Shown here one piece after another: positions 27,705 to 36,430 of a DNA stretch of 64,000 bases (its first letter is position 1; every line of letters begins with the position of its first letter). The DNA is taken from NCBI RefSeq assembly GCF_014195505.1, contig NZ_JACIBV010000002.1, forward strand, positions 1 through 64,000, given 5' to 3'. The stretch is from Nonomuraea dietziae. Lineage in GTDB: Bacteria > Actinomycetota > Actinomycetes > Streptosporangiales > Streptosporangiaceae. The translations under genes were made by a program, and so were the position numbers. The notes under the pieces are model-generated. The model saw nothing but the letters and a program-made list of their open reading frames with translations, was not told where the DNA came from and ran no database searches.

Positions 27705-29138
27705 TTACCAGGATCGTCGGCCGTTCCGTCCCGCCCGGCGATTGACAACGGGTGTGGTGATGGTCACGGGAATCCCCGAGGGAGCCTGGGCACCCGTGAT
27801 ACGTCGGAGTTCCGCCTCGCCCGAGCGGACCTGGCTGGTCTGCGGGACGATACCGGCGTCGGCCATCAGGCGGGTCATGTCACGGCGCTGGTTGGGCAGC
27901 ACCAGGGTGACGACGCTGCCGGACTCGCCGGCGCGGGCGGTGCGGCCGCCGCGGTGCAGGTAGTCCTTGTGGTCGCTTGGCGGGTCGACGTTGACGACGA
28001 GGTCGAGATTGTCGACGTGGATGCCGCGGGCCGCGACGTTGGTCGCCACCAGCACCGTGACGTGGCCGGTCTTGAACTGAGCGAGGGTACGGGTGCGCTG
28101 GGGCTGGGACTTGCCCCCGTGTAGCGCGGCGGCGCGTACTCCGCTGTTCAGCAGGTGTTCGGTGAGCCGATCCACGGCGTGCTTGGTGTCCAGGAACATG
28201 ATCACCCGGCCGTCGCGAGCAGCGATCTCCACAGTGGTGGCCTGCTTGTCGGCGCCTTGGATGTGCAGGACGTGGTGCTCCATCGTGGTGACCGCGCCCG
28301 CCGAGGGGTCGACCGAATGGACCACCGGGTCGCTCAGATAGCGGCGGACCAGCAGGTCGACGTTGCGGTCCAGAGTGGCGGAGAACAGCATCCGCTGGCC
28401 CCCCGGCCGCACCTGGTCGAGCAGATGGGTGATCTGGGGCATGAAGCCCATGTCGGCCATCTGGTCGGCCTCGTCCAACACGGTGATGCCGACCTGGTCC
28501 AGGCGGCAGTCGCCGCGCTCGATGAGATCCCTGAGCCGTCCCGGGGTCGCGACGACGACCTCGGCACCGCTGCGCAGCGCATTGGCCTGCTGGCCGATCG
28601 ACATGCCGCCGACGACGGTGGCCAGCCGCAGCTTCAGTGATCGGGCGTACGGGGTGAGAGCGTCAGTGACCTGCTGGGCCAGTTCCCGCGTGGGGACGAG
28701 AATCAGGGCGAGCGGCTGTCGCGATTCGGCACGCTGTCCGGAGGTGCGGACGAGCAGGGCCAGACCGAAGGCGAGCGTCTTGCCTGATCCGGTGCGGCCC
28801 CGCCCCAGGACGTCCCGGCCGGCCAGGGAGTTCGGCAGCGTGGCCGCCTGGATCGGGAACGGTTCGTTCATGCCCAGGCTGATGAGCATCTTCAGCAGCG
28901 CGGGCGGCATGTTCAGTTCGGCGAATGTCGCGGCTGCGGGCAGGGCCGGGGTGACGCTGACCGGCAGCGCGAACTCCCCCTGAAGCGCGGCAGGGCGCCG
29001 CCCGTAGCCACCGGTACGGCTGGGGGCGCCTGAACGGCCTGAAGCCGGCGAGCCGAATCGGCCACCTCTGCCGGAACTGGCAGAGCCGCCCGTACGGGTG
29101 GGAAAGTTGCGGCCGGGCGTGCGAGTTGCATGGTTCAT
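27705..29138 (-). CDS. DEAD-box ATP-dependent RNA helicase
   Basis: The start at 29138 (MNHATRTPGRNFPT) follows AGGAAG. The protein has 477 aa. It has an Arg/Gly-rich N-tail, then the core motifs in order: Q motif (..PFPIQAATLPNSLAG), GRTGSGKT, PTRELAQQ, TPGRL, LDEADQM, SAT, then domain 2 with FLDTKHAVDRLTEHL, ATNVAARGIHVDNLDLV and HRGGRTARAG. It unwinds RNA duplexes, probably during ribosome assembly or in the cold, as DeaD/CshA/RhlE relatives do. The leader of about 300 bases upstream is long. It sits next to a cold-shock gene on the same strand but has a separate terminator before it. Confidence 0.92.
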   Translation of the reverse strand: MNHATRTPGRNFPTRTGGSASSGRGGRFGSPASGRSGAPSRTGGYGRRPAALQGEFALPVSVTPALPAAATFAELNMPPALLKMLISLGMNEPFPIQAATLPNSLAGRDVLGRGRTGSGKTLAFGLALLVRTSGQRAESRQPLALILVPTRELAQQVTDALTPYARSLKLRLATVVGGMSIGQQANALRSGAEVVVATPGRLRDLIERGDCRLDQVGITVLDEADQMADMGFMPQITHLLDQVRPGGQRMLFSATLDRNVDLLVRRYLSDPVVHSVDPSAGAVTTMEHHVLHIQGADKQATTVEIAARDGRVIMFLDTKHAVDRLTEHLLNSGVRAAALHGGKSQPQRTRTLAQFKTGHVTVLVATNVAARGIHVDNLDLVVNVDPPSDHKDYLHRGGRTARAGESGSVVTLVLPNQRRDMTRLMADAGIVPQTSQVRSGEAELRRITGAQAPSGIPVTITTPVVNRRAGRNGRRSW

Positions 29139-29442
29139 GCAGAATCTTCCTCGATGCGGCACGTGTCAGGAATTCTCGGCGCGATGAGCGGCACAAAGAA
29201 TAGTGAGTACGAGCCGAAGAAAAGACGAGTCGAGCCGGGGCGGAAAACAGCCTGGGTCTCGTGCGTCGAAATGGTCGGCATTCGCCGAGAAGAACGGCGG
29301 CTGCGATGCCGGGCCAGAGGACTGGAGCGGACTTATGCCCGAACCGGAGCCATTGGTGGCGTAGCCGGTGTGCGGCGGAAGAACAGACGTCTTCGCGGTT
29401 CGTGAGGCCGTCGCAGCACATGGGTACCACAAAAGCAACGCG
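29139..29442 (-). promoter_or_regulatory. Long untranslated region upstream of the helicase gene
   Basis: About 300 bases separate the helicase ATG from the terminator of the cold-shock gene. No reading frame here is convincing. A long leader is usual for cold-regulated helicase mRNAs. I could not identify a known riboswitch. Confidence 0.4.
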
Positions 29443-29474
29443 CTGGGGCCCGCCCCCTACAGGGCGGGCCCCAG
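29443..29474 (-). terminator. Terminator of the cold-shock gene
   Basis: A perfect 13-bp stem, CTGGGGCCCGCCC with GGGCGGGCCCCAG around a 6-base loop, lies 19 bases after the stop of the cold-shock gene. It is very stable and should separate this gene from the helicase. Confidence 0.8.
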
Positions 29475-29492
29475 CTGCGTGGTGCGTCGGTG

Positions 29493-29696
29493 TCAGGCGG
29501 GAACGATGTTCTCCGCCTGCGGGCCCTTCTGGCCTTGCGTGACGTCGAAGGTCACCTTCTGGCCCTCCTGAAGCTCGCGGTAGCCCTGGGCGGCGATGTT
29601 CGAGTAGTGGGCGAAGACGTCAGCGCCGCCACCGTCCTGCTCGATGAAGCCGAAACCCTTTTCCGCGTTGAACCACTTCACTGTGCCAGTAGCCAT
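29493..29696 (-). CDS. CspA-type cold-shock protein
   Basis: The product is 67 aa and starts at MATGTVKWFN, with GAAGGAG 7 bases upstream (longer frames are unsupported). It carries both RNA-binding motifs of the cold-shock domain, KGFGFIEQ (RNP1) and DVFAHYSNI (RNP2). It binds single-stranded RNA and acts as an RNA chaperone. A structured leader of about 180 bases lies upstream and a strong terminator downstream, so it is a single-gene unit. Confidence 0.95.
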   Translation of the reverse strand: MATGTVKWFNAEKGFGFIEQDGGGADVFAHYSNIAAQGYRELQEGQKVTFDVTQGQKGPQAENIVPA

Positions 29697-29880
29697 CTTG
29701 CATCTCCTTCGGGGCAGTGCCCGTAAGGCTCGCACTGTGCGAGCCTCGCGTCGCCGCGATGATTACCCCGTCCGGAAAAGCGCCGGCAATACAAAAGTGC
29801 CACCACCGGCACAGGACGCCGGCGAGGGCACTTGAAGTCTTTGGGAACCACAACTGCAACTGAGATGGACAGTATCACAG
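29697..29880 (-). promoter_or_regulatory. Structured leader of the cold-shock gene
   Basis: Close to the ribosome site is a perfect hairpin, AGGCTCGCA-ctg-TGCGAGCCT (29726-29746). Further upstream, AAGTGCC (about 29793) pairs with GGCACTT (about 29827) across nested GTGCC/GGCAC and CGCCGGC/GCCGGCG stems. The folding options suggest a temperature-responsive leader like that of cspA, though no sequence similarity to that leader is claimed. Confidence 0.5.
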
Positions 29881-30160
29881 TGCGCGTTTCCGAGGAAAGC
29901 AAGGGTTCACATTTCGTCGGTTACGCCATAAAACCTAACCGTACGTCGTCCTAATTTCTGCATCTGTGGCAATAGATATTCGCTTCCGTGAGCCTCGTCA
30001 TCTGAAGCGGCAGGTCTCAGGCTTGCCCAAGCTCGTGAACTTGGTCTCCAAGCAGAGAAGCCCCTGGTAGCTGCGTTGTCGACCAAGAGCGACAGCATCC
30101 CCAGGAGCTTCGCGTGCCGCGCTGTCCACCGGCACGTGGTCCTGCCGCTTAGACGTCGTC

Positions 30161-30658
30161 TCATTTGGTGAGTCGGCGGTAGCAGATGAGGGCTGCGGCG
30201 ATGGCGACGAAGGATGCGAAGTGGTCGGCCCGGCGCTCGTAGCGGCGGTGCAGGCGGCGACAGCCGGCCAGCCAGGAGACGGTCCGCTCGACGACCCAGC
30301 GGTGGCGTCCCAGGCGGCTGCTGGATTCGATCCCTCGGCGGGCGATGCGTGGAACGATGCCGCGGCCGCGCAGGAAGGCTCGTAGATGGGGGTAGTCGTA
30401 GCCTTTGTCACCGTGGAGCTTGCCCGGCCGGCGACGCCTCGGCCCGCGGCGGGAGCGGATCGGCGGAATGCTGCGCACCAGCGGCTCCAACGCCAGGCTG
30501 TCATGGGTGTTGGCTGCGCTGATCGCGACAGAGATCGGCAGGCCGGTCCGTTCGACGATCAAGTGGATCTTCGACCCTTTCTTGCCGCGATCGACAGGAT
30601 TCGGACCCGTCAGCTCCCCCCTTTGGCCGCCCGGACGCTGACCGAGTCGATCGCGCAC
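30161..30658 (-). CDS. IS5-type transposase, second frame (orfB)
   Basis: The second frame is -1 relative to orfA and overlaps it by about 50 bases. It encodes the DDE catalytic core: NPVDRGKKGSKIHLIVERTGLP, AANTHDS, KLHGDKGYDYPHLRAFLRGRGI and RHRWVVERTVSWLAGCRRL (the E in VERT). It ends within the left terminal repeat. It probably has no independent start and is made as a frameshift fusion with orfA at AAAGGGGGG. Confidence 0.85.
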   Translation of the reverse strand: MRDRLGQRPGGQRGELTGPNPVDRGKKGSKIHLIVERTGLPISVAISAANTHDSLALEPLVRSIPPIRSRRGPRRRRPGKLHGDKGYDYPHLRAFLRGRGIVPRIARRGIESSSRLGRHRWVVERTVSWLAGCRRLHRRYERRADHFASFVAIAAALICYRRLTK

Positions 30659-30966
30659 CGCGACCAGTCCAGCTCGCCGCGGGAGCCGAGCTCATCCAGG
30701 ATGATCCGATACAGCTTGGCCCACACCCGGGCTCTGCTCCAGTCGGTGAAGCGGCGGTGCACCGTCTGCCAGGAAGCGCCGAAGCCCGGTGGCAGCTGCC
30801 GCCACGTGCAGCCTGTGGTGGCCACGAACACGATGGCCGCCAGGATCAGGCGGTCATCGGCCCGCCGTCGGCCACCACCTTGCGGCCGCTTCGGAGGCGG
30901 CGGCATCACGCGCTGAAACAGCTCCCATAACTCGTCAGGAACCAGCTGATCTAGGAACGCTTCCAT
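30610..30966 (-). CDS. IS5-type transposase, first frame (orfA)
   Basis: The 118-aa frame holds the N-terminal DUF4096-type domain (LVPDELWELFQRVMPPPP...), the ADDRLILAAIVFVATTGCTWRQLPPGFG segment with the first catalytic Asp region, and ...WSRCAIDSVSVRAAKGG. It ends at a stop just after AAAGGGGGG, where a -1 slip would continue into the second frame. In this IS group the active transposase is a fusion made by frameshifting. Confidence 0.85.
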   Translation of the reverse strand: MEAFLDQLVPDELWELFQRVMPPPPKRPQGGGRRRADDRLILAAIVFVATTGCTWRQLPPGFGASWQTVHRRFTDWSRARVWAKLYRIILDELGSRGELDWSRCAIDSVSVRAAKGGS

Positions 30967-31018
30967 GATCGATCCAACGAGTGATCACCAATCAAGACAC
31001 GGTCTTACTGTGTGACTC

Positions 31019-31844
31019 TCACCGTTTGACGGGCTGCACCGGCAGCGGGCAGCTCTCGCCTGGAGCAAGGCGGTGAACCCTGCCCGACAGACCCGCCCGT
31101 TCCATGTGGCGCAGGAAGTCGTCCAGCGGGGAGGAGAAGACGGTGTAGTCCTCGTGGTGCACGGGCACGACGGTACGAGGGTTGACGAGGTGGACCCATC
31201 TGGCTCCCTGCTCGCCGTCCATGGTGACAAGCAGAGCTCCCAGGAGTTTGGTGCCGCCCAGGTGGACGATGGCCACATCGATGTCCGGGAAGCGGACGGG
31301 GATGCCCGACAGGCGGCGATGGTCCATCAGCGTGTCCCCGCTGATGTGCAGGCGGAGGTCCGGCTTCCCATGTGGGTCGGAGAACTCCAGCATGCTGCCC
31401 ATGACAGGAGGCAGGAGCAGGTTGGCGAGGCCGAGCGCGTGCTTGGCGGGCAGCGCGGTGATCGTGACAGTCCCGTCACCGTTGCTCAGCCGGTGCTGGC
31501 CCCATACGTCGAGGGCCGGTGGCCCGGCTGAAGCCCTGACGTCTCAAGCGACGGGCGGCGTGGGGAGTGGTGATGATCGGTGTGCGCTTGTCCAGGGCCC
31601 CGCGGGCCACCCTGTCCCAGTGATCTCCATGCATGTGGGACAGCACGACCGCGTCCAGCGGCGGCAGTTGGCTGATGTCCAGTGCGGGCTCGGTGAGCCG
31701 CCTGGACGTGAGCCCGTAGCCGAGATAGGCGCGCTGGCCGCGGTGCAGGAAGTTGGGATCGGTCAGCAGGGTGAAGCCTTTGTAGCGGATCAGCGTCGTC
31801 GCGTTGCCGATGAAACGCACTCCCGCGGTCTCATGACCGGACAT
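31019..31844 (-). pseudogene. MBL-fold metallo-hydrolase with one frameshift
   Basis: Two frames make one protein of about 270 aa. The first, from ATG 31844, gives FIGNATTLIRYKGFTLLTDPNF and the zinc-site motif SHMHGDHWD. The second gives ALDVWGQHRLSNGDGTVTITALPAKHALG, LRLHISGDTLM, DVAIVHLGG and VPVHHEDYTVF. They join near 31515, where one extra G in the run GGCCC would explain the shift. The layout matches UlaG-like metallo-beta-lactamase-fold hydrolases. If the shift is real, the product lacks most metal ligands. The IS5 element sits 14 bases beyond its stop. Confidence 0.72.
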
Positions 31845-32336
31845 CAGGTCTCCAGGGTCGAGGAATGGAGCGCATCAACGAGAACCGTGACTACTCCCCC
31901 ACAGCTCCGCTGCCCGGAGGAGCAGCGCTGGAACGTGCCTGAGGTAAGGGAGACACCCAGATCAGACGCGGCGGACCGGCCAAGCGCCGCGTCAGCGACG
32001 CCTTGCCCACGGCCTGGCGGATGGCGTGGCCACCCCCGATGACGACATCGTTGCTGGGTGTGCGGTGTCCAGGCGGGGACATGGCAAGGTTCCCTTCTCG
32101 ATCTCGGTGAGGATCTGGAGCTTTGCGACGTGGCCGCCGGGACGATCACGTGTTCCGGCGCCGGTCTTCGCCGGCGAGCCGCGTATCCACCAGGGGTGGC
32201 TGCCTGCGTGCTGGATGGTGTGCAGCACGTCGGAATGTGCGGCGACGCGCCGACCTCACAATTCGCTGCGCTGTCTTGTCGAACTGGTGAGAGCAGACCC
32301 GACCAAGGGAGTCAGTGACACGATGGCCAGGACGCC
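31845..32336. other. Stretch without a convincing gene
   Basis: Between the divergent MBL and sigma-factor genes there are only short overlapping frames with no domain, such as the reverse-strand frame around 31992-32228. Promoters of both genes must lie here, but I cannot place them with confidence. Confidence 0.4.
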
Positions 32337-33281
32337 ATGACCATCCCATCCGAGCCACGAGGCGGCCGGCTCGATCCGGGCCTGGGCGCGATCATGAGCG
32401 AGCGGCGTCAGCTGATCAATCTGGCGTATCGGCTTCTCGGCTCCCTGGCCGATGCCGAGGATGTCGTCCAGGAGACCTACGCCCGCTGGTATGCCATGTC
32501 CCGGCGGCAGCAGGACGCCATCGCGTCTCCCGGCGCCTGGTTGACCAAGGTCGCCGGCCGCCTCTGCCTCAACGTGCTGTCCTCGGCACGGGTCCGGCGC
32601 GAGACCTACGTGGGCGAGTGGATCCCCGAGCCGCTGCCCGAACCCACGGAGTGGATCACCGGGCGGTCTGACGGATTCACCGGGGACCCGGCCGACCGGG
32701 TCACCCTCGACGAGTCGGTCAACATGGCCTTCCTCGTCGTGCTCGAGTCGATGACCCCGGCCGAGCGCGTCGCGTTCATCCTGCACGATGTCTTCCGGTA
32801 TTCCTTCGCCGAAGTGGCCGAGATCGTCGGCCGTACCCCGGCGGCCTGCCGCCAGTTGGCCTCCTCGGCCCGCCGCCGCATCCGCGCGACGCACGCTCCC
32901 GCGGCTCCGGCAGCCCGGCAGGCTCGGATCGTCAGGGACTTCAAGCAGGCATGGGAAGACGGGGACATCGACGCCCTCATCAGCCTCCTCGACCCCGACG
33001 CCACGGCGATCGCCGACGGCGGCGGCGTCGTCGGCGCCCTGCTGCGCCCGATCGAAGGCGCCGAGCAGATCGTCCGCTCCCTGGTCCATCTCGATGGCAG
33101 GCTCCGCGACCTGACGATCCTGGAGCGTACGGTCAACGGCCGGCCCGGACTGATCGCTCAGCACGACGCTGTGACCGTGTCGGTGTACGCGTTCGAGGTC
33201 GCAGGCAACCGGATCAAGCGCATCTGGGCGATTCGCAACCCCGACAAGCTCCGGTGGTGGACGGCGGGGCTGCAGCACTAG
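32337..33281 (+). CDS. ECF41-type RNA polymerase sigma factor (SigJ-like)
   Basis: The product is 314 aa. Region 2 shows RQLINLAYRLLGSLADAEDVVQETYARWY, and region 4 shows LESMTPAERVAFILHDVFRYSFAEVAEIVGRTPAACRQLASSARRRI. A C-terminal SnoaL/NTF2-like domain follows (IVRDFKQAWEDGDIDALISLLDPDATAIADGGG...), which is the defining extension of the ECF41 group. That extension controls sigma activity in place of a classical anti-sigma factor. AGGACGCC precedes the ATG. An internal ATG at 32394 is possible. A DoxX-type membrane protein, a common ECF41 partner class, follows downstream. Confidence 0.9.
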   Translation: MTIPSEPRGGRLDPGLGAIMSERRQLINLAYRLLGSLADAEDVVQETYARWYAMSRRQQDAIASPGAWLTKVAGRLCLNVLSSARVRRETYVGEWIPEPLPEPTEWITGRSDGFTGDPADRVTLDESVNMAFLVVLESMTPAERVAFILHDVFRYSFAEVAEIVGRTPAACRQLASSARRRIRATHAPAAPAARQARIVRDFKQAWEDGDIDALISLLDPDATAIADGGGVVGALLRPIEGAEQIVRSLVHLDGRLRDLTILERTVNGRPGLIAQHDAVTVSVYAFEVAGNRIKRIWAIRNPDKLRWWTAGLQH

Positions 33282-33634
33282 GAAGTTCTCAAGATGATCT
33301 TCGCTCGCAGGGACATACCTTGATTCGAGCGCGCCTCACCCAAGGTCAAAAGGGTTTCGCCGGCGACCTCCGCGAGGGACAGGCCGGCACCACACAAGCG
33401 CTCAATGTTCAGTCGCCACATTGACCTGGCGGCGCAGAGACGGTCTCACACGGTGCCGGGCCGGCTCCATGCGTCTGGACGGCGCGCCACCGCACCGTGA
33501 GTGACCCTGTGTGCCCCACCAGCCTGGTCCGCCGGATCGGCTTCGCCCTCGGCCCCGGCTGACCACTCCATGGTGGAGTCGCCGATCGCCGGCCGCGACT
33601 TCGAACTGAAGGCCACACAACGCAAGGAGAAGTC
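33282..33634. other. Spacer between sigma-factor and DoxX-type genes
   Basis: I see no gene in these 353 bases. Since ECF41 factors usually drive the neighbouring target gene, the promoter of the DoxX-type gene should be here. I could not recognise a clear ECF -35/-10 pair. Confidence 0.35.
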
Positions 33635-34279
33635 ATGAACATGCCAGATCGATTCGACGAGAATGCTGAGAGACGGACTCAAACGACCAGAACGCACGAG
33701 AAGGCGGCCACCGTCGCACGAAGCGGCTGGAGCCGGATCCGCCTCATCGCCTTCTGGGCCACCACGTTTGTCATCGTCTTCGAGCTGACTGCTGGATCGG
33801 TGTGGAACCTTGTGCCGATCGAATGGGTGGAGGCTCAGTTGCGCCACCTGGGATACCCGCACTACTTCGCCTACATTCTCGGCGTGTGGCAGGCCGGCGC
33901 GGCCGTCGCGATCATCGCGCCCCGGCTTCCGCTGATCAAGGAATGGGCGTACGCGGGCGCCTTTTTCCTGTGGTCGAGTGCCGTGGTATCGCATCTGACG
34001 ATCGGTGACGGTCTCCAGACATGGGGGCCGCCGCTGATGTTCGGGGCATGCGCCATCGCGTCGTGGGTGCTGAGGCCTGCCGACCGTCGGCTCCCTGCGT
34101 CGCGGCTCCGTCCTGCCGCCGGACAGGACGCGGCCGGTCCGCCGGAAACCCGGCCTCGCGCTTGGGCCGTCCCGATGGGGCTCCTCGTTGTTCTGTATGC
34201 CGTTTCCCTCCTCACGCTGCCCGCGGCCGACGCCATGATGCACGAGTGGGCAGTTCAGAACGGCTGGATCGACGAGTAG
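33635..34279 (+). CDS. DoxX-like membrane protein
   Basis: The product is 214 aa with AAGGAGA before the ATG. The N-terminus is polar. Four membrane helices then follow around residues 35-60, 80-98, 104-122 and 126-145, with the DoxX-type features ELTAGSVWNL, LGYPHYFAYILGVWQAGAAVAIIAPRLPLIKEWAYAGAFF and SAVVSHL. A fifth helix lies near the C-terminus (VPMGLLVVLYAVSLLTL). The DoxX family is poorly defined; some members are linked to redox stress. It is likely the target of the upstream ECF41 sigma factor. Confidence 0.72.
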   Translation: MNMPDRFDENAERRTQTTRTHEKAATVARSGWSRIRLIAFWATTFVIVFELTAGSVWNLVPIEWVEAQLRHLGYPHYFAYILGVWQAGAAVAIIAPRLPLIKEWAYAGAFFLWSSAVVSHLTIGDGLQTWGPPLMFGACAIASWVLRPADRRLPASRLRPAAGQDAAGPPETRPRAWAVPMGLLVVLYAVSLLTLPAADAMMHEWAVQNGWIDE

Positions 34280-34409
34280 CGGCTTCCTGCCCCGCCGGCT
34301 CTGCGGCCGGAGCTCCCCCAGACGGCCGGGCGGCGAACGAAACCCCGCGTCGACGGCATCGCGTTGCCCGTGCGTGGCGCGGCGATCGGCCAAACGCGCA
34401 CCGGCTGGT

Positions 34410-34635
34410 CGACGAGCTGAGGGCTGGTGACGTCGCAGGTGACCGCCAGCGCGTGCCCGCCCTCCTCGCGGATCATCTGGGCGGTCTTCTCGTTCTGACC
34501 GGCCGCGACGTCGGCGACCACCACGCCCGCGCCTTCGCGGGCGAACGCCAGCGCGGTGGCGCGGCCGATTCCGCTGGCCGCACCGGTCACCAGCACGGCC
34601 TGGCCCTCGAAGCGGCGGTGAACAGGCTGCGTCAT
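34410..34635 (-). pseudogene. Short-chain dehydrogenase, N-terminal fragment
   Basis: From ATG 34635 the frame gives FEGQAVLVTGAASGIGRATALAFAREGAGVVVADVAAGQNEKTAQMIREEGGHALAVTCDVT, the cofactor-binding half of a classical SDR (TGxxxGIG and CDVT). After residue 70 similarity ends and the frame drifts to 34255 with low-complexity text. The NAG, catalytic YxxxK and C-terminal parts are absent, so it is a truncated remnant. Confidence 0.72.
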
Positions 34636-34682
34636 GGATGCCTCCCTGAGGCTCGTGTCGTGTCGTGGGGTCGCCGCCGCGT

Positions 34683-35705
34683 TCAGGGCGTGAGGAGGAC
34701 CTTGATGGCGCGGCGCTCGTCCATCGCCCGGTATCCCTCGGCCGCCTGCGCCAGCGGGAGGGTCAGGTCGAAGACCTTGCCCGGGTCGATCTCGCGGTTG
34801 GCGATCAGCTCGATCAGCTTCGGCAGGTACTCGCGCACCGGCGCGGGGCCGCCGTGCAGGTGGACGAGGGAGAAGAACAGCTCGTCGCCCGGCAGCGAGA
34901 CATCGTGGGAGACGCCGACGAACCCCATGTGCCCGCCGGGCCGGGTGGAGCGGACGGCCTGCGTCATCGACTCCTGGGTGCCGACCGCCTCCACGACGCT
35001 GTGCGCACCGAGCCCGCCGGTCAGCTCCTTGATCCTGGCCACGCCCTCGTCCCCGCGCTCGGTTACGACGTCGGTGGCGCCGAACTGGCGGGCGAGCTCC
35101 TGGCGCGGCGCGTGCCGGCTCATCGCGAGGATCCGCTCAGCGCCGAGCTGCTTGGCGGCCAGCACCGCGCACAACCCGACCGCGCCGTCACCGACGACGG
35201 CGACCGTCTTGCCCGGCCCGGCCTGGGCGGCGACGGCGCCGAACCAACCGGTGCCCAGCACGTCGGAGGCGGCCAGCAGGCTCGGGATCAGATCCGCATC
35301 CGGCATGCCGGGCGTGGCGACCAGCGTGCCGTCGGCCAGCGGGATCCGCGCCCGTTCGGCCTGGGTGCCGATCGTGCCCATCAGCACCCGGTGGACGCAC
35401 GCGCTCTGGTAACCCGACCGGCAGGTCTCGCAGGTGTTGTCCGAGGCCCAGAACGAGCCGACCACGAACTGGCCCGGCTTGATCGTGGTGACTTCGCTGC
35501 CGACCTCCTCCACGACCCCGACGTACTCATGCCCCATCGGGACCGGCCCGTCGAGCTTCTCCACGCCGCGGTAGGGCCACAGGTCCGACCCGCACACGCA
35601 GGCCGCCGTCACGCGGATGATCGCGTCCGTGGGCTCGATGATCATCGGATCGGGCCGCTCCTCGACCTGGACGTCGCCCGGGGTGTGCAGAACTACTCCA
35701 CGCAT
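34683..35705 (-). CDS. Zinc-dependent alcohol dehydrogenase family protein
   Basis: The product is 340 aa, starting at ATG 35705 behind AAGGAGA. The medium-chain dehydrogenase layout is clear. Catalytic zinc ligands appear in CVCGSDLWPYRG and GHEYVGVVEEVG. The structural-zinc lobe is partly degenerate (NTCETCRSGYQSAC). The cofactor fold is TVAVVGDGAVGLCAVLAAKQLG. It probably oxidises or reduces an alcohol/aldehyde with NAD(P). The following gene on the same strand is the SDR fragment, and the cupin fragment lies upstream; all may be parts of an old oxidoreductase operon. Confidence 0.88.
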   Translation of the reverse strand: MRGVVLHTPGDVQVEERPDPMIIEPTDAIIRVTAACVCGSDLWPYRGVEKLDGPVPMGHEYVGVVEEVGSEVTTIKPGQFVVGSFWASDNTCETCRSGYQSACVHRVLMGTIGTQAERARIPLADGTLVATPGMPDADLIPSLLAASDVLGTGWFGAVAAQAGPGKTVAVVGDGAVGLCAVLAAKQLGAERILAMSRHAPRQELARQFGATDVVTERGDEGVARIKELTGGLGAHSVVEAVGTQESMTQAVRSTRPGGHMGFVGVSHDVSLPGDELFFSLVHLHGGPAPVREYLPKLIELIANREIDPGKVFDLTLPLAQAAEGYRAMDERRAIKVLLTP

Positions 35706-35760
35706 GTGAATCTCCTTCAGAAAGGCGGGATGGGGGGCCGACGACGTTCAGCGGTGGTTC

Positions 35761-35976
35761 TCACCGGCGGGTGGTGGAACGTGCGGCCCCGTACTCGGCG
35801 TCGCTGACGTGCTCCAGCCAGGTGGTGTCGTCGCCCTCCCACAGCGCGAGGTGGACCATGAAATGGTCGGGGGCGGCACCGTGCCAGTGCTCCTCGCCCA
35901 GCGGGGTGTACACGACGTCACCCGGGTGCGCTTCGGCCAGGGCCTTGCTGGTCGGCGGCTGGGTGATCAGCTGCAT
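35761..35976 (-). pseudogene. Cupin-domain protein, N-terminal half missing
   Basis: The 71-aa frame carries only the second half of a cupin: HPGDVVYTPLGEEHWHGAAPDHFMVHLALWEGD and WLEHVSDAEY, typical of the carboxymuconolactone-decarboxylase-associated cupins. The first metal motif (G(X)5HXH) is absent. The frame starts at a Met without a good ribosome site and without preceding cupin sequence. It is a 5'-truncated remnant upstream of the dehydrogenase gene. Confidence 0.6.
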
Positions 35977-36149
35977 CGCAGGGTTCCTCTTCGACGGTCG
36001 TCTTCAGCTGCGTGTCCGCAGCTCCTCTTCAGTCGCCCTGTTTCCGGCAACGGGTGGAGTCATCTCGGCCCTCGGCAGAAGATGGCCTCCGTCACGGCGT
36101 TCCTTTGCCTGGTCGGCCTTCCGCTTCGGGCTCGCCCCATCCAGGAGAC

Positions 36150-36425
36150 CGGGCTCCGGCGCGCGGGTGACTTCCTCGCCGGCCGGCGCGCCAGGATCAC
36201 CCCGCAGCGGGCCGAGCCGGCTCCCGGCGATCGCCGCCGGGTGCACGGCCTGCGCCGCGAGGAAGTCACCCGACTGGTACACCCGCTGCTCGACGCCATG
36301 ACCGACGCGCCCCGGCCATCCTCCGCGACGGCCGCAGGGAGCTCCTTGCCGCCAACCGCCCGAGGCGCACCATGTACTGGCCCGTCTTCCAGCCCTCCGC
36401 TGTTGTGCGTTCTCCCCCGGCCACA
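36150..36425 (+). pseudogene. Decayed, internally deleted copy of the MmyB-type XRE gene
   Basis: The forward strand reads GDFLAGRRARITPQRAEPAPGDRRRVHGLRREEV. It then skips to TRLVHPLLDAMTDAP, and in another frame continues AILRDGRRELLAANRPRRTMYWPVFQ. These are the same blocks, in the same order, as in the intact gene at 37846, with about 75 codons deleted and at least one frameshift. It is therefore a decayed paralogue. Confidence 0.65.
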
Positions 36426-36430
36426 CCTGA

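Larger units (their letters stand above)
30152..31004 (-). mobile_element. IS5-type insertion sequence (853 bp) flanked by TTA
   Basis: The element carries two overlapping transposase frames and imperfect terminal inverted repeats: the left end begins GACGTCGTCTCATTTGGTGA, and the right end, read inward on the other strand, begins GACCGTGTCTTGATTGGTGA. It is flanked by TTA at 30149-30151 and 31005-31007. A 3-bp TNA duplication fits the IS1031/IS427-like groups of IS5. The full structure suggests a recent and possibly active insertion, just downstream of the MBL hydrolase gene. Confidence 0.8.

Noticed and set aside
29907..30164. Reverse frame MRRRLSGRTT... left of the IS5 element
   Set aside because: It crosses the IS terminal repeat and has no domain; I could not show that the flank 29990-30150 is a second mobile element.
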